Shown in pieces: positions 1 through 10,028 of a stretch of 64,000 nt of DNA. This DNA comes from Manihot esculenta. Lineage: Eukaryota; Streptophyta; Magnoliopsida; Malpighiales; Euphorbiaceae. The notes under the pieces are model-generated. The model did no database searches. It was not told the origin of the DNA and saw nothing but the letters and a program-made list of their open reading frames with translations. Made by a program: the position numbers and the translations under genes. The stretch is taken from NCBI RefSeq assembly GCF_001659605.2, contig NC_035164.2:3675870-3739869 (forward strand), in the 5' to 3' direction. Numbering within the stretch: the stretch's first letter is position 1; each line of letters opens with the position of its first letter.

Positions 1-912
1 TTTAATTATCTCAAAATTTTCATTCGCATTCTTTTGTTATACTATATCAATATATAAATTAACTATTATAATTCTATTTTATTTTATTTTATTTCTAATA
101 AACTTTTTAGTATATCTTTTAATATTTAATAAAATTTAATATTTTAAAAGCGAATATAATTTAAAAGTTAATAAAAAAAATTATCTTCCTTAGTATACAT
201 GAAAAAAGTAAAAAATTTATGAAATTGAGAGAGTATATTAAAATTAAAAGATACAGTGGTTTATTATTATTTGGTATTTATATACCTCAGTGAAGATAAG
301 AATTTTCTGTTATCCATAAGATGCTACAGTTGATGCTTAATATCATTCGTTGTCTGAAGAGATCTAAAGAACCATGTGCAAGGGAAAGCTGCTGCAATTT
401 TCATGGGAGACAGTTGTACAAGTTATTGAACTGTGAGCAACAGCTTCTGTTCTGTGAGTATATTATGCTGGTGGAAGTAGCCAATGACTTCATTAAGGGC
501 TGAATTCAAGGATTACTTCTTTTGGGAGAAATCCTTGCCCAGCCTCGGTTCACTATAGACTAACACAGAATGAGCACATGGAATCGTACATGCTTTAATC
601 TTAGACCTTCGATTATCAAATCTGTCGTGGGTAAGGTTTTCTTATTTTTCGATATAAAATTTCTCTTACCCTATTTATTACATCAAAAAATGGGGCAGAA
701 TGCAAGGTATTGCATATAAATTTCATGTGCAAAATTTGCATTTTCTAAGCAAAACAAAATCTGATTAATCTATTGGCAAGAGATGCAATAAACTGACTAG
801 CTATGCCATTCAAAACCCCCAAAACAAAATCTCTCATTTACACCATCAGCCACTGAACTTTGATTTTTACAAAAAGAAATAAAGTTATGAAAGAAAGCAA
901 AGTTTCATAACC
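1..912. other. AT-rich flank and 3' region of the DUF1635 gene
   Basis: The first 300 bases are AT-rich with no recognisable gene. Positions 320-620 are less AT-biased and have a short open frame on the plus strand (321-503), but I recognise no family in any of the six frames. It could be a degraded exon or repeat remnant. Bases 600-912 lie downstream of the minus-strand DUF1635 stop codon and probably hold its 3' UTR. A TTTATT (AATAAA on the minus strand) lies near 671-676, about 240 bases past the stop, and could be a polyadenylation signal. Confidence 0.35.
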
Positions 913-2820
913 TCAGTGAAACCTTTGCCGCTTGGCAGAATTTAATGGCCAACAACTGCCTAAACCTGAACCAGAAGCACCATTATTATAATTTAACACT
1001 GAAGCTGAACACATTTGAGACGACCCACGAGACAAATCAGGATAAGACGATAAACTCAGTGGCCTCCGAGCACCAGAACTTGCATTCACCGCAGGTTTCT
1101 GATCAATAGTAATTGAAATCTCACCACCTTCGATTGAAAAAGGTGGAATCTTGAAGTTTTGCAATGGAGGAGGATTTCTCCACCGGGGAAGAGGCCCTGC
1201 AACAAGAAGTGTTTGAAGAAGAGGGCCTGCTTCTGTAACAGCTTGCAAAAGCTTTCCTTTCTGAGGCAGAACTTTTCCATTAATAAGACTGTCAATTGCA
1301 GCATCAGCCGGATCAATCTTGGGAACTGAAGCAGAGACCAAACCTGTTGACATAGCACCAGTGTAATCTTGAACATAGGTCTTGTTCATATAATTTATGT
1401 GGCTCGAATCAGCCATGTTTATGCTTGAGAAATCCGGTGAAGTAACAGCATCAAGGAAGGAATCCACAGGAGAAGACCCACCATGTGATTGGTGATTATA
1501 TGTGTCTGATAGACTGTTAGATTCAGTTATACTTGAGTTTGCCTTCATGGGTATGACAAGGGGACTTTCAAGTTTTGTTTGAAGAAGTATAGGATGTAAT
1601 AGAGCAGAATTAGAAGGCAACAGCTTATTAAGAAGCTTCTGCAACTGATCTTTTGCTTCATCTCTTTCTTTGTAGGCCATGTTTAGTAGATCAATTAAAT
1701 GCTTTATATCTTCCTTTTGCTTTCTCATCACTTCACTTGCTTCAACTTTCAGTGACTCTAGTTCAATGGTTGTGCATAAGAGTCTCTGCCTCAACTCATC
1801 AATGCTCTGTAAATTCAAGACAAACTTATTACTTTGAGAGTTACAAAGCAATGTAAACATTATTAGAGAAATAAAATCAGCAACAGTGCCTTAACATCAA
1901 CACCAAACTTGATGTTATTAAAATCAAAGGATCTAATCTCTTATTGCAAACAGAAATTCCAGCCAAATACAATAGATGAACAAAGAGTTTCAATGGTGAG
2001 GAGAAATTGTATGATCTCAAATCTCATTTTAGACCCATGCAAATCACAAGTCCATCAAGTCAAATGATGATTCTTTTTATATTTTATTTTCAAGAGAAAA
2101 AGAAGTGAGAGAGAGAGAGAGAAGAATAACATACCTACCTTTAAAAATAGAAATTGACATGGGTATGGTCCCCATAATTCAATGCTAAGAAATATCAAGT
2201 TTCAATACAGACAATTTTGAACTCCTTAAGTTTCAACAGAAGCATGTTCTATTCCTAGCAGGACAAAACAAGTTCACTTTCTCCAGAGGCAAATAAACAA
2301 TAAAACTGGAGGCCCACTTTTTAACCAAACAAGGTTAATTCATTTATGTAAGAGAATTGCTAGGAAAACAGAAGAGAAAAGAAGGATAAAAAGAAACCCA
2401 TCAAATATCTGCAAAGCATGCACAAAAAAAAAATCCTTCTCTGGATAAACACAATGAAAATGCCATCAAATGCTAACAATTCGATCCAACTGCATGATTC
2501 ACAATTCCCTAAGAAGAAAACTGAAAAAAAACCCAGATAGCCAGTAACCATACTTATTATTATAAGTGAGCTTTTAAGCCATTTATGGCTGAGACAATTC
2601 ACCAGACAACAGACAGACACCACGTATTTGATAAAAAGACTCATCAAAGAGTTGTTACTCATAGCATAATTATGAACAAACCCCATATGAATTGCATGGC
2701 TTACAAAAGCACAATGAAGAGAAGGACTTAGAAAGAGATTAGAGACAAGAAGAAGAGAGTCAAGGAAAAAAAAAAAAAACCCACCTCTTGAAAACTCCAA
2801 AAAGAACCCAATTCCTCCAT
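913..2820 (-). CDS. DUF1635-family protein, two exons
   Basis: Coding parts are exon 1 at 2785-2820 and exon 2 at 913-1806, joined across a 978-bp intron. The donor reads CAAGAG|GTGGGT and the acceptor TTTACAG|AGCATT on the minus strand; both splice junctions are in phase 0. The product is 309 residues. Exon 1 encodes only MEELGSFWSFQE, the N-terminal signature I know from plant DUF1635 proteins. Exon 2 opens with SIDELRQRLL and a charged, leucine-rich coiled-coil segment (about residues 13-65, ending in KDQLQKLLNKLLP). The rest is a serine/asparagine-rich, probably disordered tail with a conserved-looking KGKLLQAVTEAGPLLQTLLV stretch near residue 195 and a basic end (AKRQRFH). The biochemical role of the family is unknown; the basic C-terminus could be a nuclear signal, which is inference. 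An open frame continues upstream of 1806 but would drop the conserved N-terminus, so I prefer the spliced start. Confidence 0.8.
2106..2122. repeat. (GA)n microsatellite in the DUF1635 intron
   Basis: A short run of GA dinucleotides on the plus strand, inside the single intron of the minus-strand DUF1635 gene (1807-2784). Confidence 0.8.
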
Positions 2821-2880
2821 TTTCCCACTTCGCCAAGAAAAAAGAAAAATAGGGGAGTTGAAGAAAAATGGGGAGTGAGT

Positions 2881-2890
2881 GATATATAGA
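2881..2890 (-). promoter_or_regulatory. possible TATA box for the DUF1635 gene
   Basis: TCTATATATC on the minus strand lies about 65 bases upstream of the start codon at 2820, which would give a 5' UTR of about 30 bases. A second TATATATAAA-like stretch at about 3085-3097 is an equally possible site with a longer leader. In such an AT-rich region neither is secure. Confidence 0.3.
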
Positions 2891-2990
2891 GGACAAGGCA
2901 CACAAAAAGACAAAGGGAAGACATGGCTTTGTAATAAAATTCTAGAGAAACCAATCCAAATCAAGGAAAAAATCAAGGAATTACCAAAAA

Positions 2991-5900
2991 TATTAACTTC
3001 CCTATTTTAATTAACCTGTAAATATTAAATTCTTTTATACCATAATTCCTTATTACTTAAAATAATAACTCTTTCACATCCCTTTTATATATAAATTTAG
3101 AAATATTCACATAAAACTAATTTATCTTTTGAACTATGATTTTTCCTTATTTTTTATATAATTACAAATATAATTTTATTTATATAGGATCAATTTATCT
3201 CAATTTTATTTTAAAAAAATATCAAATTATTTATTCTAAAATATATTTATTTATTTTTTTAAAGTATAAATTAAAATTGAAAATGGAAATGCAAAACAGC
3301 AAAACGCAGTTTCCTTTCACGCGGTTTTGTGTTTTAAGCGAGGCGAGTTTCCATAATTATCCTCCCTTTCTAACCAAATTTCCTTCTTTCAGTTTTTTTT
3401 TTTAATGTTGCTGATGTCATCTTTTCTAGATTTGTCTTATTTGCCATTAAACTCCATTAATATGGTGATTTAGTGGATGGATTTGAAATTTGAGTTTTTC
3501 TTTTTTTTTAAAATAAATTTATTAAAATGTTTCTATAATTTAAAAAAAATATTAATATTATTTCATTAATTTTAATTTTTAAATATTTTTATTATTTAAT
3601 CTATTTAATATGAGAAAATTTATGCTCAATTTTATAAAAATATTTATTGATTAGTTTTGATATTTTAAAACTATATATAATATTTAATAGTTAAAATTAA
3701 TAAAATAATCAATTAATAAATATTTTAAAATTTTAAAAAAATTTTAAAAAATTAAAAAATTAATTATTATAATATAAAAATATTTTTATATTAATTATTA
3801 TAATATATTTTTTAAATTATATTTTTTAAAAAAATTTTCAAGTAGACTTCCGACTGATTTTATCTTCATATTAAACATTGTAGTTCTTAAATTATTTAAA
3901 AATAAATAAATTTAAAGTTATAATCATTACATTTAACAAAATAGAATCAAATTGAAATTAAATGAAATACTTCAATTCAATTTTCAAAAGGATTTTAATA
4001 AGTAGACCACCAAGATTATTATGCACTCCAACATTAAAAAAAAAAAATCATTAAAGCCAAGAAAAAAAATCTAACCAACCAATAAGATTTTTTTAAAAAG
4101 TAAAAACTTCATTAAAAAATTATCTTTATTTTATAATTTTTATCTATTTTATTTTTTTACATGTATTATATATAATTTTTTTATTAATTATTCAATTATA
4201 TCCATTTTAAATGCATTAAATTTTATTAAATATTAAAAAATATTTTAAAAATTAAATAAAATTATAATAGTTAATTTATATATTATTATAATTTAAAAAA
4301 ATAAATAATAATTTAAAACAATTAAAAATAAAAAAAAATAAAAATTATATGACAAAATAAATAATACGATTTTACAGCAATCATAATATTAAAAGCTCCG
4401 GTAACAAGGTCAAAAAAAGAATCCATCCAAAGCGCATGACATAGTAGAGGAGGCTTCAAACAATAGAGGAAATTTCAAAATCCTAAGAGGTCAGAAATCC
4501 TTAGCATTGTAAGTGCAACTATCTGACGAGGACTAAGTTTGTCGAAAAAGCATCGATAATTGAAAAGAGCCTAAAGACTATAGGCTCTTTAGCAACATAC
4601 ACCACACTCGATGAAAGATAAAAAAGAAAAAAAATTATGAAGAGATGAAGGATTTTAAAAAACCATAGGTCTATTTTTTGAAATTAAAATTTAAATATTA
4701 AAATAAAAAATAAATTAGGCCAAATAAAAAAAGCAGAGAGAAGGCAGAGGGAGAGGGACTAAATCAATTTAAAAGAGAGTGTTATGAGCATTTCTGATAT
4801 GGAACAGTTAGCTTTGGACTTTACGGTAGATTTGGACCGAGCCTAATTTTTACTGCCGACATTCGATAGAGACCCATGATAACTTTTTAGAAAGGAAATT
4901 TTAAGACGCACGACTTTTAAAAGTGTAACGAGGGCCGTAGGCCTGTCACAAAGTTCGACATGGAAATTTCATCGTTTAGGAGGTCAATTTTGCAGTTTAA
5001 TTATTTTTTTAGATATTTTGAATATTTTTGTAATTTTGCATATTAAGACCTTATTTCTATTATAAATAACCTCACTTAACTATTAGAAACTTACTTTTTG
5101 ATTTTGACTTTTAGTCTTTTATCATATCTTTTCTCTTATTTCGTCTAACCAAATGATATTGGTTAAAATTTCGACAGAGTCTAAATAGTCATTTATCAGT
5201 TTCGGAGAAGTACTAACTATCATAACATCCTGATGCAAAACTAAACAACTAAAACAACAACTCTCAATCTTATTAAAAAAAAAATATCTAGAATACGCTA
5301 AGACTAACATATAAAAATCAAAGACAACTTAAAATAATAAATTTAATAATCGATGAAAGATTAATTTTCAATAGAAGGTTCAAATCTATTAATAAAAAAA
5401 TTAAAATAAAAAGAAAATATATTACTTCTCACCTGATAGTTGAAAGAGCGAGATTCAATGTTGAGCAAAAAAATTTTCTTATTTAAACGAGTAGGAAAAG
5501 CCAATTAAAAAAAATAGAAAAAAAATAAAAAAGAGTAACCAATAAGAGTTAGCAGATTAGTTTTTTGTTCAATTTAATGGTAAAGAGAAGGGTGTGATTT
5601 TGAGTTAAATCAATCAACTAAAACTGACTTAGGGGAAGAAAAAATACAAAACGTATATGTGGGGGAATAATCCAGCGCATAAAATTATATATAATAAAAA
5701 TTTTAAATAATTTTGGATTTAATTTAAAAATGAAAGATGGAATTAAGCATTTTCTTAATTTCTTATGTTATCTTTCTAGGGCTTGTGCTAGATTTCCTAT
5801 TGAACTGCTCGAGAAAACTGAAAACAACCACTTGCGTGTATTCATGGGTTGACTTATTATTATTATCCATTATGCCTTTTTATAATAATGGCCCATTACA

Positions 5901-6311
5901 TCATTTAATTAAATTATTTTATCATAATATAATTGTAAATAAATCTACAATTTAAATTTTATTTGTCTTTTCATTTATATATTGATATTTTGTTAATTCA
6001 AGAGTATTTGATTTAAATTAAAAAATTAATCGAATTGAATTAATTTAAAATTTTAATTTAATTTTTTATAATATTCAATTCGATTTTGTTTTCAATTTTA
6101 AAAATTTTGGTGCAATCACAGAATTAGTCTGGTGATAAGTGCATTTGAGTAAATTTGAGAGGTTTTAGGTTCTACTCCCCCAATTCTCAATTCTCATTGA
6201 AAATGGTTCAATTTTGATCAGAAAAAATTAAAAAAATCAAATCGAATCATTAATGATAATAATATATTATTTTTAATAATACAGAAAGATTAAATCATAT
6301 TAAAATTAAAA
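2991..6311. other. AT-rich intergenic spacer with unassigned islands
   Basis: Mostly A/T homopolymer-rich DNA with no supported gene. Two islands of more balanced composition stand out, 4390-4625 and 4790-4995. They look like eroded repeat remnants (for example GCCGTAGGCC near 4924-4945) but have no coding frame or termini I can identify. A tRNA-like or SINE-like stretch lies at about 6110-6200 (see findings). Confidence 0.5.
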
Positions 6312-6693
6312 GAAAATTACTTTTTAATCCCTGAGGTTTAACGTAATTAACACTTCTGTCCCTCTATTTTGGCAACCCAACACTTAAGTCCCTCACTTTA
6401 TTTTTTGTCCAAATTCGTAGTCCTTCCGTCCAAAATAGCCGTTTGGGACACGTGAATTGACAAAATTAACCATCACTAAACCCAAACCCAAATACCTCTT
6501 CTTCTTCTCCTTCTTCTTCTTCTTCTTCTTCTTTCTCCTTCTTCTTCTTCTTATTCTTCTTCTTTCTTTCTTCTTCTTCTTCTTCCGACCCTCCTTTCTG
6601 CAACTTATTCTTCTTCTTCTTCTTCTTCTTACCCTTTTTGCAACTTCTTTTTCTTCTTCTTCCTTCTTCTTCTTTCTTCCTATCCTTTCTGCA

Positions 6694-6724
<31 letters not shown>

Positions 6725-6996
6725 CTTCTTCTTCTTCTTCTTCTTCTTCTTCTTCAACTGGAGATGGAGAAAACATGAAAGAGAAAAAAAAAAGGAATTT
6801 CACATTAAGAGAATGATATTTCTGGAAAAAATTATTACCTCTCACTTTTGACTCTTTGACCAAACGGTTTAAATGGACGGAAGAACTACGAATTTGGACG
6901 GAAGAAAAAGCGAGGGACTTAAGTGTTGGATCGCCAAAATAGAGGGACAGAAGTGTTAATTACGTTAAACCTCAGGGACTAAAAAGTAATTTTCCC
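6312..6996. mobile_element. Mutator-like non-autonomous TIR element with CTT-repeat core
   Basis: The two ends are inverted repeats of about 135 bp. The left arm starts GAAAATTACTTTTTA at 6312; the right arm ends with its complement at 6994, plus CC to 6996. The arms differ at only a few positions over the outer 80 bases. The element is flanked by an 11-bp direct repeat TAAAATTAAAA (6301-6311 and 6997-7007). A 9-11 bp target duplication with long TIRs is the hallmark of Mutator-like elements; the flank is AT-rich, so chance similarity cannot be fully excluded. No transposase is present. The interior is almost entirely CTT microsatellite, which produces artificial poly-Ser (plus strand) and poly-Glu (minus strand) open frames that are not genes. 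Confidence 0.75.
6490..6755. repeat. (CTT)n / (GAA)n microsatellite, interrupted
   Basis: Long interrupted CTT run; the cleanest stretch is at about 6690-6755. It forms the core of the TIR element at 6312-6996. On the minus strand it is GAA-rich and on the plus strand polypyrimidine, so it could form triplex-type structures. Confidence 0.9.
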
Positions 6997-7007
6997 TAAA
7001 ATTAAAA

Positions 7008-8985
7008 TATTTTAATTAAATTTTAAAATACTAAAAATAAAGAATAAAAAATAAAAAAATTATTAAAAATTTAAATCGATTAAATTGAATCGAATTAAAC
7101 ATAATCAAAACCATTTAATTTGATTTAATTTTTGATTAAAATTAATTCGATTCAATTTGTATAAATAATAAAATTTTTATTTTTAATTTTCGATTCGATT
7201 CAATTTTAAATCAAATCGATTCAATACTAATACTAAAAATCCGAGAATATCTGCAGTATTTTACATTTCTAAGCAGGAATTGAGGAATAAAATTTGATGC
7301 CACTTGCACATGGCACATACGACCCTTGCATCACAAGTACCAACAAAAGTGCATGGAAATCCTTTTTAATTTTAATAATTTATTAATTTTCATTATTAAA
7401 AAATAAATAAGAATATCTATTTTTTTTAAAAAAAAAAACCTGTTGAAAAACCTCGTCCTGTGACACAAACTGAACATGGATGAGATGCTAATCTTGACAA
7501 AACTATATTAATTTTCTTAATTCTTAATTATCCTCAGACAAGCAGTTTCGGCACCCTTCACAATTAAAAATATTATCTATTTTTTTTTTAAAAAAGCAAA
7601 TGATAATTAATGTAACGACCAGTAACATGCAAGTATTGTACAACTTGAAGCTTTAGTGATTAGATTAAGTGTAATGATGCTAATATTCTCTTTAAATTAT
7701 GTCATTATTCCCTAATCCAGCTGTGCTGCTTGAAGTTGTATGCTTTTCACATACATCTGCTGTCTACTAATTAAAATCTGCACTGGACTTCTTCTCTCAC
7801 TGCTTTGTTTTCTTTTTAGTATATAGGTCAAGTTTTATGCACACCATTTTCCATATTTTTGGATTTTCAATGAAAAAATTCATTATTTAAATATGAAAAA
7901 AATAAAAAAATAAAATTAATTTATTAGCATAAGTTGTGATTTTCTTTTTATATGATATTAAGGTGTATGAGTAATTTTAATATAACTTAATATTTAATTC
8001 ATTTTTTAGTCACATTTAATTAAGTAGGATATGGACAAAAGCTGGTAATCATATGATAGCCAGTTTATGACAAAGTTTATTAAATATATATATATATATA
8101 TCTGCTTAATACAATGTATCTTGCTGATGCTATAGAAAAAAAATAATTTTATTTAAATATTTTAGATTTAAAAATAAATTTTATTAATAAATAATGTATT
8201 TATCATTAAAATTTAATTTTATTTAAAAAAAGGAAGTAAGCGTACGTATATATCCCTAAAAGGCCATAAAATAAAGCTAAGTAGCCGCATTGTAGGGGCA
8301 TTATAGTAATTTAAATAAATTTTGACTTTGAAGGATGCTTCGGCAAAAGTTTACGGGTAACGACTTTAACTGTCGACTCTGTTATGTTCATCCCTCCAAG
8401 CTTCTCTATTTATATAATACTATACGTTAAAAATAAATAGAAATTTTCCTCATAATTGTGGTGCCACGTGTTGGCTTTCTTCGTAGAGAATCTGCGTTGC
8501 TCTGGAACCTTTGTTTTTTTTCTCAAATTGGTGGAGAAACGGTTTCTCATAATTTCCCTAATTTAAATTTTGCTTTAAATTGGTGTGATAGAGTGGGGGC
8601 TTTGAAAAGGGTAGTGTGGGCCAGTGGAATTGTCGTGTTATGAGGGTGCACATGGTGATTAGGTAGAAAGTCAAGCGGGGGACCGTTAGTGATAAAACAC
8701 GTGTAATACGAGAAGAGGCTGAAGAGTCGCACACGTGACGTGCATGGCGCGTCTTACACGACACTTGGCTTGTAGACTTAGCGGCGGTGGCACATGCGAT
8801 TATGTTGAGCCATCGGACGGTTGCACGTGCCTCGGCGATTCTAAAATTCTAACTACAAAACTTGACTTGGGCTAAATCCACCACTTATTTGGATGCTTCC
8901 AGTGGAAGACCACTAACTTGCCAAGTGAAGGAAAGCGACTTTGTCAAGTCTTTGGAGAGCAAGCCATTCTACACACTACATCTTC

Positions 8986-9042
<57 letters not shown>

Positions 9043-9506
9043 CATTGAACCAAAAACACGTAATATTTATACATATTTTTATTTTTATTTTTATTTAAAT
9101 CTTTTAATTTTAATTTAATTAATTTAATTTTATATTTTAATATAATTTTAATTAATATGTAAATTTTTAAATTTAATGATTTATATAATAATTTAATAGT
9201 CTAGTCAATATAATATATGTATTAATATTATTGTTATTATTATTATTATTATATAAACTAATAATCAAATAATAAAAAATGTATGATATTTATATTATTT
9301 TATATTTTAACTCCAACGTTTAAATTTTAAATTAATTGATTAATATTTATATTTGAATATAATTTTATTCAATTTTTAAAAATTAAGATATAATAGTTAA
9401 AGATAGAATGTTAAATGTAATATTTTATTATTTTTAAATGTAAACTAACTAATTTCATATATAAAAATAATATTAACTCATACTTATATTGTAGAGATTA
9501 GATTAA
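7008..9506. other. intergenic spacer with promoter-like island
   Basis: The stretch 7008-8250 is AT-rich and without a supported gene. It includes a (TA)n run at about 8084-8101 and an alternating region of TCGATT/AATCGA words (7060-7230) that mirrors 6010-6090 and may be an older fold-back element. The stretch 8250-8990 is more balanced in base composition and has a TATA-like CTATTTATATAAT near 8406 and four ACGTG motifs, but no recognisable protein follows. From 9047 to 9506 only AT-rich sequence is seen. Confidence 0.5.
8988..9042. repeat. (TTA)n microsatellite
   Basis: About 18 near-perfect TTA/ATT triplets in a row, ending in a single C interruption. They generate false poly-Leu and poly-Ile frames. 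Confidence 0.95.
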
Positions 9507-10028
9507 TGATGTGATCAGAATGGGACTAATCTGTGATTGGTTAGATCTATAATGAAGATAATGTGAGGTGGTAGTGAGTACTCACGGCAACCACTCCGAC
9601 GCTCAAGTCAATATACTGAATATGAGAGAGGGAGAGAGCACAATGAACTATTTAGAACTTTTGTGTATAAGAATAGCGTACTTTTACCTTTATGATTCCT
9701 TCCCTTTTATACCATAAGAAAGTAGAGATAAATATTTTATTTTTTGATAAATCAGCGGTGATGTGATCGGTTGCTTGATAATGGGTATTGTCTGCTAATG
9801 GGAGGGAAATACGCTAGACTGACCTTGCTTAATGGTAACTTGGTACGGAGACTCGCCCTGTCGAGAGAAAGACAAGTCTTTGATGATAAACCGGGTGTTT
9901 AGGGTGCCCGAGTCTTCATTTTCTCTGGCTAGACCGTGTCTTCCACTTATCATATTCTTATCATGTGTTCCAGTTTCGTGGTGATAGCTCATGGCTTACT
10001 TTGGGCAATTATTATGTAGTATCAGAGG
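9507..10028 (-). repeat. 3' LTR of element O, distal part (interrupted by element A)
   Basis: This block matches, with divergence, the block at 48361-48640 and the block at 63353-64000 in the same orientation. Shared words include TGATGTGNNC at the start, the TCACGGCAACCACTCCGAC-like segment, CTTTTATA, and TTGGGCAATTATT near the end. It stops at the AGAGG duplication where element A begins, and the matching sequence resumes at 31691. As O is read on the minus strand, this is its downstream LTR. Confidence 0.65.
10024..10028. other. target-site duplication of element A (left), AGAGG
   Basis: AGAGG precedes the LTR start TGTAACATC at 10029. The same five bases follow the right LTR end TGTTACA at 31691-31695. 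Fusing the flanks restores a continuous O-type LTR, as seen in the copy at about 63875-63900. Confidence 0.9.

Noticed and set aside
2360..2905. Phe/Leu-rich frames across the DUF1635 intron and first exon
   Set aside because: Hydrophobic translation of T-rich intron sequence; only the 12 codons at 2785-2820 fit the family.
6393..6863. Long poly-Glu/Arg frame on the minus strand and poly-Ser/Leu frame on the plus strand
   Set aside because: Pure consequence of the CTT/GAA microsatellite inside the TIR element.
8458..8643. 61-codon frame in the ACGTG-rich island
   Set aside because: Begins at GTG, no homology recognised, and it overlaps other equally long frames on the opposite strand.
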